Positions 9,574 to 18,448 of a DNA stretch of 64,000 nucleotides are shown piece by piece. This stretch comes from Alphaproteobacteria bacterium (GTDB taxonomy: Bacteria; Pseudomonadota; Alphaproteobacteria; SHVP01), in contig JAVJOO010000001.1 in NCBI GenBank assembly GCA_040216735.1, forward strand, positions 124,001-188,000, in the 5' to 3' direction. The translations under genes were made by a program, and so were the position numbers. Numbering within the stretch: position 1 is the first letter of the stretch; every line of letters begins with the position of its first letter. The notes below the pieces were generated by a model, which was not told where the DNA came from, searched no databases, and worked only from the letters and a program-made list of their open reading frames with translations.

Positions 9574-10002
9574 ATGCCCGACCTTGCCCCGTTCCACCTC
9601 GCCTTCCCGGTCACCGACCTCGCCGCCGCCCGCGCCTTCTACGGCGGCCTGCTGGGCTGCCCGGAGGGCCGTTCGTCGCCGGAGTGGATCGATTTTGATT
9701 TCTTTGGCCATCAGATCGTCGCCCATCTGGCCCAAGCCGAAACCGCGACCGTGACCAACCTTGTCGACGGTAAGGACGTCCCGGTACGCCACTTCGGCAT
9801 CGTCTTGCCGTGGGACGATTGGCACGACCTCGCCGCGCGGCTACGCAACGCCGGGGTCGACTTCGTGATTGCCCCTGGCATCCGCTTTGCCGGTAAGGTC
9901 GGCGAGCAGGCGACGATGTTCTTCCTCGACCCGTCGGGCAACGCCCTCGAATTCAAGGCCTTCCGCGACCCCGCGCAATTGTTCGCCAAGGCGCTTCCTT
10001 GA
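9574..10002 (+). CDS. Small VOC family (glyoxalase/bleomycin resistance) protein
   Basis: A 142-residue single-unit VOC protein, consistent with a homodimer. It begins with [20 protein letters not shown] and ends with [16 protein letters not shown], the closing metal-ligand strand (Glu in LEFKAF). The middle [13 protein letters not shown] segment supplies the internal histidine. Function is probably in small-molecule isomerisation or lyase chemistry; not assignable further. The next gene, a sensor kinase, starts 70 bases later. Confidence 0.85.
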   Translation: MPDLAPFHLAFPVTDLAAARAFYGGLLGCPEGRSSPEWIDFDFFGHQIVAHLAQAETATVTNLVDGKDVPVRHFGIVLPWDDWHDLAARLRNAGVDFVIAPGIRFAGKVGEQATMFFLDPSGNALEFKAFRDPAQLFAKALP

Positions 10003-10072
10003 TCGCCGTTGCAAGCCTCGACACGGTATCGCCCCCCGATCGCGCGACTTCTTCGCCGTGGCGGAGGCTGCA

Positions 10073-11365
10073 ATGACCGGTAGGTCGAACCGGCGCACCG
10101 CCAATCGCTCGGCAATCGACATCTTCCTCAGCTGGCCTCTATGGCTGAGCGTAGTGGTTCTAACGCTGCTTGCCATCGGCCTTTCCGGCACTGCGGGGGT
10201 CGCCGTTATCGCCGTCGTCGTCGGCGAGGTCGTTCCCATCTCCGTCGTCCTGGCCTTCACCATCCCCGCCCTGATCGTGCCGCCGGCGGCGTTCGCCCAG
10301 CTGTGGGCGATGCGACGGGCATGGCGCAGCGAGCGCGAACTCGCCCGCTTCTTCGAAAGCACCGAAGCGCTCCTGGCGATCGGCGACTGGTCCGGCCGCC
10401 TGTTCCGCACCAGCCCGTCGTGGCACGACTTGATCGGTTTCACCGCCGAGGAACTCGCCGAAGGTCACTTCATCGCCTTCGTCCATCCCGACGACGTCGC
10501 GGAAACCATCCGCGAGGCCAAGAAGCTCGGCACCGGCGAGCACCGGTCGGTCGGCTTCGTCAATCGTTTGCGCCGCAAGGGCGGCGGCTACGTCTGGCTG
10601 CAATGGAACGCGACCAGCGATCCGCGCCGGAAACTGATCTATGCCACCGCCGTGGACGTCACCAGCCGCGTCGAGTCCGAGGCGCTCAAGGATGCGCTGA
10701 TCTCCACCGTCAACCACGAGATCAGAACGCCGCTGGCGGCGATCTATGCCGCGCTGAAAATCGTCCAGGGGATGCAAACCGACTGCGCCTCCGATCAGTC
10801 CCAACGAATGCTCAAGATCGCCGAGACCAATGCCGACCGCCTCGTGCGCATGATCGACGACATGCTCGATGTCCAACGGATCGAAGCCGGCACCGCAAAC
10901 TACCAAATCGCCCCATGCGACGTGGCCGAGTTGCTGGCGGCGGTCGCGGATCAAGCGCGGCTCCTCCATGCGGGAAGTACCGTCGCCTTGAGGGTCGTCG
11001 ACGAAGCGCCGGGCGCCTGGGCGCTCGCCGACCCGGACCGCCTACACCAGGTGCTGAGCAACCTGCTGTCGAACGCCTACAAGTTCGCGCCGCCGGTATC
11101 CGACGTGACGCTCGCGGTCCGCCCCGCCGGTCTCGGCCTGCGCTTCACCGTGCTCGACGAAGGACCGGGTGTGCCGGAGGCGGACCGGGAACGCGTTTTC
11201 GAGCGCTTCTACCAGTCCGGCCGCCACAACAAGGGCGGCTCCGGGCTCGGCCTCGCGATTTGCCGCACGTTGATGCGCGACATGGGCGGCGCCATCGGGA
11301 TGGAACCGGCGCCACCGCCCGGCGCAGCCTTTTTCGTCGAGATTCCCGCCGCGCCGCCCGCTTAG
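10073..11365 (+). CDS. Membrane sensor histidine kinase with PAS domain
   Basis: A 430-residue sensor kinase. Two transmembrane helices lie at about residues 20-85, then a PAS domain (LIGFTAEELAEGHFIAFVHPDD near residue 125), a HisKA dimerisation domain with the phosphoacceptor H215 in VNHEIRTPL, and a HATPase domain with an N-box (LSNLLSNAYKF), G1 box (LDEGPGVPE) and G2 box (GGSGLGLAICR). The start ATG at 10073 has a GGAGG Shine-Dalgarno just upstream; the longer open frame has none of this. No response regulator gene is adjacent, so its partner is elsewhere. It converges with azlD. Confidence 0.9.
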   Translation: MTGRSNRRTANRSAIDIFLSWPLWLSVVVLTLLAIGLSGTAGVAVIAVVVGEVVPISVVLAFTIPALIVPPAAFAQLWAMRRAWRSERELARFFESTEALLAIGDWSGRLFRTSPSWHDLIGFTAEELAEGHFIAFVHPDDVAETIREAKKLGTGEHRSVGFVNRLRRKGGGYVWLQWNATSDPRRKLIYATAVDVTSRVESEALKDALISTVNHEIRTPLAAIYAALKIVQGMQTDCASDQSQRMLKIAETNADRLVRMIDDMLDVQRIEAGTANYQIAPCDVAELLAAVADQARLLHAGSTVALRVVDEAPGAWALADPDRLHQVLSNLLSNAYKFAPPVSDVTLAVRPAGLGLRFTVLDEGPGVPEADRERVFERFYQSGRHNKGGSGLGLAICRTLMRDMGGAIGMEPAPPPGAAFFVEIPAAPPA

Positions 11366-11691
11366 GCCCCGGCGATCAACCGGAAGATCGCAACGAAGCC
11401 CATCCCCGCACCGATTGCCGCGAACAAGTTGCGGGTTAGGATCGCCGCCGCCAGCGTCGGCAGCGCCGCCCACACCGTCGCGTCGTCCAGCCGCAGCGCC
11501 AACGTGCCGTCTTTGACCAGCAATAGTTGCACCACCATCGCTGACAACACCGCGACGGGCAGATGCTTTAGCAAATCTTCAACGCCCTGCGGCAGCTTGC
11601 GTCCGCCCAGCAGCACCAGCGGGGTGATCTTGATCAGCAGCGTCACCGCGCTCATCCCCAAGATCGTGACCAGGATCGCTACTTCGCCCAT
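11362..11691 (-). CDS. azlD: AzlD-type branched-chain amino acid exporter subunit
   Basis: A 109-residue membrane protein with four hydrophobic segments and the AzlD signature KITPLVLLGGRKLP. AzlD acts with AzlC to export branched-chain amino acids or related compounds in characterised Bacillus and Corynebacterium (BrnFE) systems. Its ATG at 11691 lies 13 bases inside the end of azlC, so the two are translationally coupled. The frame open to 12426 is antisense or shifted sequence over azlC and was not used. A second azlCD pair follows immediately upstream. Confidence 0.85.
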   Translation of the reverse strand: MGEVAILVTILGMSAVTLLIKITPLVLLGGRKLPQGVEDLLKHLPVAVLSAMVVQLLLVKDGTLALRLDDATVWAALPTLAAAILTRNLFAAIGAGMGFVAIFRLIAGA

Positions 11692-12389
11692 CGGTCCGCC
11701 CCCCACCCGACCGCGAGCCCCGTCAGCGTCGCCAACAAAATCGCCCAAAACGACAACCCGAGCGCATGAAACCCGATCGTGGCAACGACCGCGGCCAGCG
11801 CCACCAGCACTTGACTGCGGCCCCGCATCAGCGGCACCAGCAACCCGATAAACATCGCCGGCATCGCGAAATCGATTGCGAAGGCGTCCAGGTTGTTGGC
11901 CGTCCGGCCCAGTACGACACCGGCGGTCGTCGCGCCGATCCACACCAGGTGGCCGGCCACGTTGGTCGCGAAGATCTCGGTCTTGCTCGCGTTGACCTTG
12001 GGCAAGCGGGTGATGTGCAGAGCGAACGTCGCGTCGGTCATTTGCACGCCGTATAGCATCCGCTGCCAGCCGTTGAGCCGCCGCAAGTGGGGTACCAACG
12101 CCGAGGCCATCACGAAGAACCGCGCATTGATCACTGCCGCGGTAATCACGATCGACAGGATCGGCGAGCCCAGCGCGATCATCTGCACCCCTGCCAGTTG
12201 CGCCGTCCCGGCATAGACCAGGGCCGACATCAGGACGGCAAGCCAAGGCGGCATGCCACTTTCGACAGCCAGAACGCCATAGGCCATGCCGACCGCGACG
12301 TAGACCGCCAGAATCGGCAGGATGACACCGATACCGAGCAGGGTTTCGCGCCACCACGGGCGCGATGGGGAGGGGTCTTGGGTACGCAT
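11679..12389 (-). CDS. azlC: AzlC-type branched-chain amino acid exporter subunit
   Basis: A 236-residue integral membrane protein. The family pattern is clear: AVYVAVGMAYGVLAVESGM near residue 30, SALVYAGTAQLAGVQMIALG near residue 55 and NARFFVMASALVPHL near residue 90. It forms the large subunit of an AzlCD-type exporter with the overlapping downstream azlD. The gene is followed at its 5' side by the second pair, so four membrane genes run in one direction. Confidence 0.88.
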   Translation of the reverse strand: MRTQDPSPSRPWWRETLLGIGVILPILAVYVAVGMAYGVLAVESGMPPWLAVLMSALVYAGTAQLAGVQMIALGSPILSIVITAAVINARFFVMASALVPHLRRLNGWQRMLYGVQMTDATFALHITRLPKVNASKTEIFATNVAGHLVWIGATTAGVVLGRTANNLDAFAIDFAMPAMFIGLLVPLMRGRSQVLVALAAVVATIGFHALGLSFWAILLATLTGLAVGWGADRWAK

Positions 12390-12432
12390 TGCCGGCGACT
12401 GAACACGCTGGGTTCGGCAAAGGCAAGCAGTC

Positions 12433-12774
12433 TCAGCCGGCGATGAACCGCACCCCGGCGACAGCGCCCATCCCGGCCGCCACCGTCAAGAACGTACTGC
12501 GGGTCAGCACCGCGACCGCCGCCGTCGGCAGCAACGCCCACACCGTCGCGTCGTCGAGCGAGAACCGCAACGCGCCGTCGCGCACGGCTACCATATGCAC
12601 CGTCAACGCGCACATCGCCGCCGCGGGCAAAAAGCGCAAGCCGTCCTCGATCGTGCGCGGCAGTTTGCGCCCGCCCAGCAACAACAGCGGCCCGGTCCGG
12701 ATCGCCACAACGGCGACGCCGATCGCGAGCGCGGTCAGGAGGGTCGTCGTTGGGTCCACGCGAACACGCTCCAT
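12433..12774 (-). CDS. azlD: Second AzlD-type exporter subunit
   Basis: A 113-residue paralogue of the azlD gene at 11362-11691, sharing the GPLLLLGGRKLP motif, a following FLPAAAMCALTVHM helix and the LDDATVWALLP segment with only moderate divergence. The ATG at 12774 sits 40 bases within the preceding azlC; a GTG at 12759 is an alternative start. The presence of two complete pairs in tandem points to an old duplication with possible substrate divergence. Confidence 0.82.
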   Translation of the reverse strand: MERVRVDPTTTLLTALAIGVAVVAIRTGPLLLLGGRKLPRTIEDGLRFLPAAAMCALTVHMVAVRDGALRFSLDDATVWALLPTAAVAVLTRSTFLTVAAGMGAVAGVRFIAG

Positions 12775-13457
12775 CCGACGGCGGCCCCGGCACAGGCCGC
12801 AATGAGAATGGCCAGGTGCGACGCACCGGCCGCCACCAAAACGACGGTCGCGACGCCGCCCGCCGCCGCGGCCACCGCGTGGCAACGGTCGCGAATCATC
12901 GTGACCGTGATCGCCAGGAACATCGCCGGCATCGCGAAGTCGATACCGAAGCGATCCAAGTCGCCGGCGCGCTCGCCGAGCACGGCACCGAACGCTGCCG
13001 AACCGACCCACACCGTGTAGCCGGTCAGGTTGGCCGCGAACAACTCGGCCCGCGACACCGCGCGTAACGGCAGGATCGTGACATGCAATGCAAAGGTCGT
13101 GCTGGTGAGATGGGCGCCGTACAAGAGCCGCTCCCACCAGGCGAAGTGCCGCAGGTAGGGCGCCAGCGCCGCGGCGAAGGCAAGAAAGCGCGCGCACACG
13201 ATCGCCGCTGTCGCCACGATCGCGGCCGGCGGCAGACCGGCAGCGATCATCGGCAACGCCGCGAACTGCGCGGTGCCCGCGAACACGACCGCGGAGAAAA
13301 CGATCGCCAGCCACGGCGCCATCCCACCATCCACCGCGAGCACGCCGAACCCCATCGACACCGCGACATAGGCCGGCACAGCCGGCAGGCTCTGCACCAC
13401 ACCGCGCGCAGCATCGCGCCACAGGTTCGGTGGCAAGGGGATCGTCGCGTCGTTCAT
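12735..13457 (-). CDS. azlC: Second AzlC-type exporter subunit
   Basis: A 240-residue AzlC protein with the same landmarks as its downstream paralogue: AYVAVSMGFGVLAVDGGM, SAVVFAGTAQFAALPMIAAG and ARFLAFAAALAPYL. The ATG at 13457 is preferred over the longer frame to 13529, whose extra residues are cysteine- and glycine-rich and unlike the family. It is divergent from the adenylate cyclase gene, with an 88-base gap that should hold both promoters. Confidence 0.85.
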   Translation of the reverse strand: MNDATIPLPPNLWRDAARGVVQSLPAVPAYVAVSMGFGVLAVDGGMAPWLAIVFSAVVFAGTAQFAALPMIAAGLPPAAIVATAAIVCARFLAFAAALAPYLRHFAWWERLLYGAHLTSTTFALHVTILPLRAVSRAELFAANLTGYTVWVGSAAFGAVLGERAGDLDRFGIDFAMPAMFLAITVTMIRDRCHAVAAAAGGVATVVLVAAGASHLAILIAACAGAAVGWSVFAWTQRRPS

Positions 13458-13545
13458 CGCGGGCGAGGGAACACCGCCCGACCGGCAATGGCAAGCGCCC
13501 CACCCCGCCGCTGGCCCCGCCCCGGCCAACGCGTTAGAAGAGACG

Positions 13546-14577
13546 ATGACCCGCTCCGAACAGTGGCGCGCCGTTCTCTTCTATGCCGCGATCATAGCGC
13601 CGGTCGCCGCGCTGATCGGCCTGATCCCGGGCTATTTCGTCGGCGACGGCAGCGCGAAGGAAACGCTGACCGGCGGTGCGATCGGCCTTCTGATCGGCAC
13701 CGGCATGGCTTCCTTCCAGGTGAGCTGGGGCGTCGGCCTGATCGCCCGCCGCCTGCGCGAGGCGCCTTTCCTCGTGGTCCTCGGCGCGCGCACGTTTTGC
13801 TGGTTGGCGATCATCGCCGTTGGCTTGTCGCTACCGCTTTTGGTCCTCGGTCCAGTGCCGCTGGCCGACCTGTTCGCCCCGTCGTTCGTTGTTTCGATGG
13901 CGATCAGTTTCGCGGTCGCCGCCGCGATCAATTTCGTGACGCAGATCAACCTGCTGATGGGCCGAGGCGTCTTGCTGCACCTCGTATTGGGCCGCTATCA
14001 CCGGCCGCGTGAAGAAGACCGGGTGTTTCTGTTCGTCGATCTGCGCGGCTCGACCGCGATCGCCGAACGCCTCGGCAACCTGCGCTATCACGCGCTGCTA
14101 CGCCGCTTCATTGCCGATATCACGCCGCCGATCGTGCGCTCGGGCGGCGAAATTCACCGTTACGTCGGCGACCAAGTTATCGTTACGTGGCCCCAGGCTA
14201 ACGGATTGAAGAACGCCGCGTGCGTCCGAAGTTACTTTGCCATGGTCGATGCGCTAGACGCCGCCCGCGCCACCTATCTGGCAGACTTCGGTGTCGTCCC
14301 GGCGTTCTGGGCCGGCCTCCACCGTGGTCCGGTTGTGAGCGGCGAAATCGGCACGGCCAAGCACGAAATTGTTTTTCTCGGCGACGCGATGAACGCCACC
14401 GCAAGGATCGAACAGGCATGCCGAACGTTCGCGCGCCCGTGCATCGCCTCCGCCGACCTTCTGGATGCCCTGACTTTGCCTGATGGCGTCCAAGCGACAC
14501 CCCTCGGACGAACCGACCTGCGAGGCCTCGCCGCGCCGCTCGCGTTGTTTGCGCTGGAGCGCGCCGCGCCGGACTAA
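13546..14577 (+). CDS. Membrane-anchored class III adenylate/guanylate cyclase
   Basis: A 343-residue protein with about four to five N-terminal transmembrane helices (residues 8-145) and a cytoplasmic class III cyclase domain. The metal-binding aspartates are visible: D165 in FLFVDLRGST and D209 in RYVGDQV. The segment LGDAMNATARIEQAC matches the family region that carries the transition-state-stabilising asparagine and arginine (N..AR). It should make cAMP or cGMP. No linked receptor protein is apparent. A bidirectional hairpin follows. Confidence 0.87.
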   Translation: MTRSEQWRAVLFYAAIIAPVAALIGLIPGYFVGDGSAKETLTGGAIGLLIGTGMASFQVSWGVGLIARRLREAPFLVVLGARTFCWLAIIAVGLSLPLLVLGPVPLADLFAPSFVVSMAISFAVAAAINFVTQINLLMGRGVLLHLVLGRYHRPREEDRVFLFVDLRGSTAIAERLGNLRYHALLRRFIADITPPIVRSGGEIHRYVGDQVIVTWPQANGLKNAACVRSYFAMVDALDAARATYLADFGVVPAFWAGLHRGPVVSGEIGTAKHEIVFLGDAMNATARIEQACRTFARPCIASADLLDALTLPDGVQATPLGRTDLRGLAAPLALFALERAAPD

Positions 14578-14601
14578 GGGTGCCCGACGACTTAAGGATG
14601 A

Positions 14602-14627
14602 CACGGCGCGGCACACACCGCGCCGTG
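14602..14627. terminator. Bidirectional hairpin between convergent genes
   Basis: Ten-base arms (14602-14611 and 14618-14627) pair perfectly around a six-base CACACA loop. It sits between the convergent cyclase (ending at 14577) and the lipoprotein gene (ending at 14636), the expected place for a shared terminator. T-runs are weak on both sides. Confidence 0.65.
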
Positions 14628-14635
14628 ATTCGCCG

Positions 14636-14851
14636 CTATTGCGGGCAGTTCTCCGCGTTGATGTTCTTCGGCGCAGGAAACGTACCGTCGGCGCTAGCCT
14701 TTTGCCACGCGACCGGCGAGCCATCCTCGGCGCACAGCCCCGTGGGCAGCTTTTTGTAGTCCACCCCGCGCCACGTTGTAACGGTACCCGTCGAACACGC
14801 CGCGACAACAACGGCCAAAACACCAAGCCCCAAAACCGCGCTACGTTTCAT
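14636..14851 (-). CDS. Small lipoprotein of unknown function
   Basis: A 71-residue protein starting at the ATG at 14851, preceded by a purine-rich GAGAAGAG. A lipoprotein signal is plain: KRS, a hydrophobic LGLGVLAVVV core and a lipobox ending in AAC at about residue 20. The mature part is short, with two further cysteines (GLCAEDG and ENCPQ), which could form a disulfide. The frame opens to 14923 but the longer start would bury the signal peptide. I do not recognise the family. Confidence 0.7.
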   Translation of the reverse strand: MKRSAVLGLGVLAVVVAACSTGTVTTWRGVDYKKLPTGLCAEDGSPVAWQKASADGTFPAPKNINAENCPQ

Positions 14852-14976
14852 CTCTTCTCTCCCGATAGTCGTCGCGCGCTGAAATCGCGTCATCGCGTTC
14901 CGTCCGCCGACGACACCGGACAATCTACACCCGCGCGGCCGCCCCTAATAGGTCTACACGGCGAGGGAAGTGCGAA

Positions 14977-15438
14977 TCACGTGGCCAAAAACGCCACCAA
15001 CCCGTCGAGGCAGCCGATCCAACCGGCCTCGTGGTCGGCGCGGGTTGCTTCGTCGGCCATCCGTTCGTGGAAGACGACGACCTCGGTGGACGAGCCGCGG
15101 GCATCGAAGCGTACGGTTACACGCTCGGGCGGCGTGTCGGTGTGGGCCAAACGCCAACTGAAGACGAGCTCGTCCGGCGGGGCGATCCGTTCGAAGGTGC
15201 CGGCGATCCAGATTTCGCTGCCGTCGGGCAACCGGTTACCGATGCGATAGGCGCCGCCGACCCGCAGGTCCATCTCGACGCCGGGGCACGTTACCCCCGG
15301 CGGACCCCACCACTGCACGAACTGTACGGGATCGGTCCACGCCTCGAACAACCGTGCCGGCGTCGCCTTGATGGTCCGGCGCACCAACAGGGTCAGCCCG
15401 CCCGCCGGTTGCTTCTGGCTCTGCGGCTCGATGCTCAT
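14977..15438 (-). CDS. SRPBCC domain protein (AHSA1/CalC type)
   Basis: A 153-residue START/Bet v1-like protein of the AHSA1 group. Typical segments are RTIKATPARLFEAWTDP near residue 22, the FVQWWGPPG motif near residue 40 and the closing HEAGWIGCLDGLVAFL. These proteins bind hydrophobic ligands or serve as co-chaperone-like modules, and are often encoded with an ArsR-type regulator. Here it overlaps the upstream ArsR gene by 4 bases (ATGA), so the two are translationally coupled. Confidence 0.88.
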   Translation of the reverse strand: MSIEPQSQKQPAGGLTLLVRRTIKATPARLFEAWTDPVQFVQWWGPPGVTCPGVEMDLRVGGAYRIGNRLPDGSEIWIAGTFERIAPPDELVFSWRLAHTDTPPERVTVRFDARGSSTEVVVFHERMADEATRADHEAGWIGCLDGLVAFLAT

Positions 15439-15851
15439 CGGCCCGGCCTTCCTTTCTTGCTCGCCGGCCCGGGCGGCGGCGCCGGGTCGTCGTCTTCGAC
15501 ATAGCGCGCGAGCGACTCCAGCGTGCCGCCCCAAAAGCCACGGTAGAAATCCAGCCATGCGTCGGCGTCGCGCAGGGCGTCCGGATCCAGCGCGCAGCGA
15601 TGTACCCGCCCGCTGACCGCGCGTTCGACCAACCCGGCCGCTTCCAGGACCTTCAGGTTCTTCGAGGCCGAGGGCAGCGACATCGCGAACGGCGCCGCCA
15701 GTTCGGTCACCATCGCCGGCCCCTGGGCCAGCCGGCGCAGCATCGCCCGGCGCGTGCGGTTGGCCAGCGCTTGGAAAATCCGGTCGAGCCGTTCTTCCGC
15801 GTCGCCGCCGGGGGGCGCCTCGCGGCGCTGTGCATTTTGCGTTCTTGCCAT
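15435..15851 (-). CDS. ArsR-family winged-helix transcriptional regulator
   Basis: A 138-residue regulator: LDRIFQALANRTRRAMLRRLAQGP followed by a recognition helix region (SLPSASKNLKVLEAAGLVERAV) is the ArsR/SmtB fold. No metal-binding CxC is present, as usual for the SRPBCC-linked branch. It probably controls its own operon and perhaps the divergent SRPBCC gene at 15920. The 68-base gap between them is AT-rich and should contain the operator. Confidence 0.88.
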   Translation of the reverse strand: MARTQNAQRREAPPGGDAEERLDRIFQALANRTRRAMLRRLAQGPAMVTELAAPFAMSLPSASKNLKVLEAAGLVERAVSGRVHRCALDPDALRDADAWLDFYRGFWGGTLESLARYVEDDDPAPPPGPASKKGRPGR

Positions 15852-15919
15852 CTGCCCAAAATAATATTAAGCCATTTGTGCAACTATTATACCGATCACA
15901 CCGGAAAAGGAAACACCCC

Positions 15920-16306
15920 ATGGCCAAAACCATCCACCAGGAAGTGACGTTCAACGCGAGCCCCGACAAGGTTTACGCCGCTCTCACCGACGGCGACACC
16001 TTCGGCGACATCACCGGCGCACCGGCCAAAATCGCCAACAAAGCCGGTGGCGAGGCCTCGCTGTTCGGCGGCCAGATCGCCGCCCGCAATGTCGAGCTGG
16101 TCCCCGGCAAACGCGTGGTCCAGGCCTGGCGCGCCGGCAATTGGGAAGACGGTCTCTATTCCCTTGCCCGCTTCGAACTCAAGGCCGACGGCAAGAAAAC
16201 CAAACTCGTCTTCGACCACACCGGCTATCCCGACGAGGGCCACGACATGCTCGAAGGCGGCTGGCACAAGATGTACTGGGAGCCGATGACCAAAAAGTTC
16301 GGCTGA
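15920..16306 (+). CDS. SRPBCC domain protein
   Basis: A 128-residue START/Bet v1-like protein (AHSA1 group): QEVTFNASPDKVYAALTDG near residue 8, a VVQAWRAGNWEDGLYSLARFEL core strand pair and a closing GGWHKMYWEPMTKKF. The AAAGG upstream of the ATG at 15920 is a fair ribosome site. It lies divergent from the ArsR-SRPBCC pair, so all three genes form one regulated group. Ligand and role are unknown. Confidence 0.87.
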   Translation: MAKTIHQEVTFNASPDKVYAALTDGDTFGDITGAPAKIANKAGGEASLFGGQIAARNVELVPGKRVVQAWRAGNWEDGLYSLARFELKADGKKTKLVFDHTGYPDEGHDMLEGGWHKMYWEPMTKKFG

Positions 16307-16436
16307 CGCCACCTCCATCGAGGGCGCGGGGTGCCGCCGCGCGGCCCCTCCCGCTCCCGATCGGTGCCGCAGCGTGCAGCGATGACGCCCGCCATTCCCC
16401 GGTGCTAGGCTCACCCCCCATTGCAAGGGGACCGCC

Positions 16437-17690
16437 ATGCTGCTCAACCGCGACCGCGCCAATGCCGTCATGGACCGCCACGGCCTCAAGGGCCTCGTGG
16501 TGCGTGAGAAACACAACGTCTATTACCTCACCGACTATTGGGAGAGCTTGAGCGAGGGCGGCTGGCCGTTCGCCGCCTTCGCCGTCCTGCCGCGCGATCC
16601 CGCCGCGCCGCCCACGCTCGTCATCCCGGCGATCTCGTTGCAGCGGCTCGACCTCGCCTCACCGACCTGGGTCGAGAACATCGTCGCCTTCTCGGACTAT
16701 TCGGGCCGTCAGGCCGGCGAGAACGGCGTGCAAACCGCCCCCGACGAGCCGCCCGCCGCGCCCTATGTCGGGTGGCCGACGCGCGCCGGCGCAGCTCTGT
16801 CGCCGCTGGCCGCCACGTGGTCGGCCAGGCGCGACGAATACGGCACCAAGGTCGCGGCCTCGCCCGCCTGGGCGTTGCGCCGCGCCCTCAAGGAAGCGGG
16901 ATTGAGCAAGGGCCGCATCGGCACCGACGACCTTCGCCTCACCGGCTGGATGGCCGCGATGGGCCTGGAGGCGCTCGAACCGGTCGACGCCGTCAACGTC
17001 CTGCGCGAAATCCGCATCGTCAAAACCGAGGCAGAAATCGACATCATGCGCACCGGCGCCCAGGCCAACGAGGCCGCCTGCCTGGCCGCGATCGACGCAA
17101 TGTCTGAAGGTGCGACCTGGCCCGACCTCACCACCGTCTATGCCACCGAGATGGCCAAGCGCGGCGCGCGCATGCGCTACCTCAACACATACCTCGGCGG
17201 CCTGCCGCACGGAAAAGTCGTGCGCGACGAGCCGCTATATTTCGATGCCCTGGGCGAATACCAACTCTACCTCGCCGACTTCGGTCGCTCGGCCGTCTAT
17301 GGCACGCCCTCAGCCGAGCTTGAAACCCGCGTTGCCGCCCTCGAGGCGGGCTTTCGCGCCGCGCTCGACATTCTCAAACCCGGCGTGCGCAAAAGCCGCA
17401 TCGCCGAGACCGTGACCCACGCGGTCCACGCGGCGGGCTTCCCCGCCTACTTCAACGTTTCGCCCCACAGCCTCGGCCTCGAACACACCGACAACCCGAT
17501 GCCGATGGGCCCCGACACCTTCGGCGAGAACGACGACTTCGCGCTTGAAGAAAACATGGTCATCAACATCGACATGCCCCACGTCGAATACGGCTGGGGC
17601 GCGGTCCACATCGAAGACACCCTGCGCATCACCAAAGACGGCTACGAACCCCTCACCAGCCTCGACACCAAATTGATCGTGCGAGGGTAG
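16437..17690 (+). CDS. M24 family metallopeptidase (Xaa-Pro peptidase/creatinase-like)
   Basis: A 417-residue two-domain M24 (pita-bread fold) protein. The N-terminal creatinase-like domain begins RANAVMDRHGLKGLVV. In the catalytic half the D-x10-D metal pair is present in the FDALGEYQLYLADFGRS segment, the histidine in SPHSLGLEHTDNP and the last glutamate in VHIEDTL; the second-last ligand is aspartate (INIDMPH) where glutamate is usual. It may be a dipeptidase or a non-peptidase member such as a creatinase- or DddP-like lyase. A methyltransferase gene starts 4 bases after its stop. Confidence 0.82.
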   Translation: MLLNRDRANAVMDRHGLKGLVVREKHNVYYLTDYWESLSEGGWPFAAFAVLPRDPAAPPTLVIPAISLQRLDLASPTWVENIVAFSDYSGRQAGENGVQTAPDEPPAAPYVGWPTRAGAALSPLAATWSARRDEYGTKVAASPAWALRRALKEAGLSKGRIGTDDLRLTGWMAAMGLEALEPVDAVNVLREIRIVKTEAEIDIMRTGAQANEAACLAAIDAMSEGATWPDLTTVYATEMAKRGARMRYLNTYLGGLPHGKVVRDEPLYFDALGEYQLYLADFGRSAVYGTPSAELETRVAALEAGFRAALDILKPGVRKSRIAETVTHAVHAAGFPAYFNVSPHSLGLEHTDNPMPMGPDTFGENDDFALEENMVINIDMPHVEYGWGAVHIEDTLRITKDGYEPLTSLDTKLIVRG

Positions 17691-17694
17691 CGGG

Positions 17695-18444
17695 TTGGAT
17701 TACGACAAAACGGAAATCGCAACCACGTATGACCGCGGTCGTGCGCTCGACGCCGATATGGCCAAGATATGGCTGCAAACCGTTGCCGGATATGTCGACC
17801 ACACAACTGTGCGCAACATCCTCGACCTTGGCTGCGGCACCGGTCGTTTCAGCAAGCTGCTGTCCACGTTCTTCAATGCCGAAGTCGTAGGAGTCGATCC
17901 CTCGCACAAAATGCTCTCCATTGCGGAGGAAAAAGCGTCGCCCCGGGTTCGGTTCGAACGCGGCGCGGCGGAATCGATCCCCGCGGCCGATGCCGCTTTC
18001 GATCTCGTCACGCTCTCCATGGTCTTCCACCATATCGTGGATCATGCGAGTGGCGCACGCGAATGCGCACGCGTTCTCCGCCCCGGGGGCCACATCGTCA
18101 TCCGAAATTCCACGGTCGACCGGCTCACCGACTTTCCTTACCGACCGTTCTTTCCAACCTTCGACGAAATCGCATCGGCACGCCTACCGCATAGGCGCGA
18201 CATCGAAATGACCTTCCTTGACGTCGGCTTTACCCTCGTGCACCACGACGCGATCGCCCATCGCCTCGCTGTGGATTGGCCCGAATATGCCGAGAAGATT
18301 GCGCTCCGGGCCGATAGCCTCTTAGCGGCGATGCCGGACGATGCCTTCGAAGCGGGCGTGGCCGCCCTGCGCCACCACGCTAAATCGAGCGAAGGACAAG
18401 TCACAATGCCCGTCGACATTTTCGTCTTCCAGAAGCCCCGCTAG
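17695..18444 (+). CDS. Class I SAM-dependent methyltransferase
   Basis: A 249-residue methyltransferase with motif I ILDLGCGTGRFSKLL near residue 42, motif II acidic strand VVGVDPSHKML, and the later VLRPGGHIVIRN strand. The likely start is TTG at 17695, four bases after the M24 stop, with GAGGG as a ribosome site; this implies translational coupling. The substrate is not evident. The next VOC gene begins 5 bases after its stop. Confidence 0.85.
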   Translation: MDYDKTEIATTYDRGRALDADMAKIWLQTVAGYVDHTTVRNILDLGCGTGRFSKLLSTFFNAEVVGVDPSHKMLSIAEEKASPRVRFERGAAESIPAADAAFDLVTLSMVFHHIVDHASGARECARVLRPGGHIVIRNSTVDRLTDFPYRPFFPTFDEIASARLPHRRDIEMTFLDVGFTLVHHDAIAHRLAVDWPEYAEKIALRADSLLAAMPDDAFEAGVAALRHHAKSSEGQVTMPVDIFVFQKPR

Positions 18445-18448
18445 CCCC

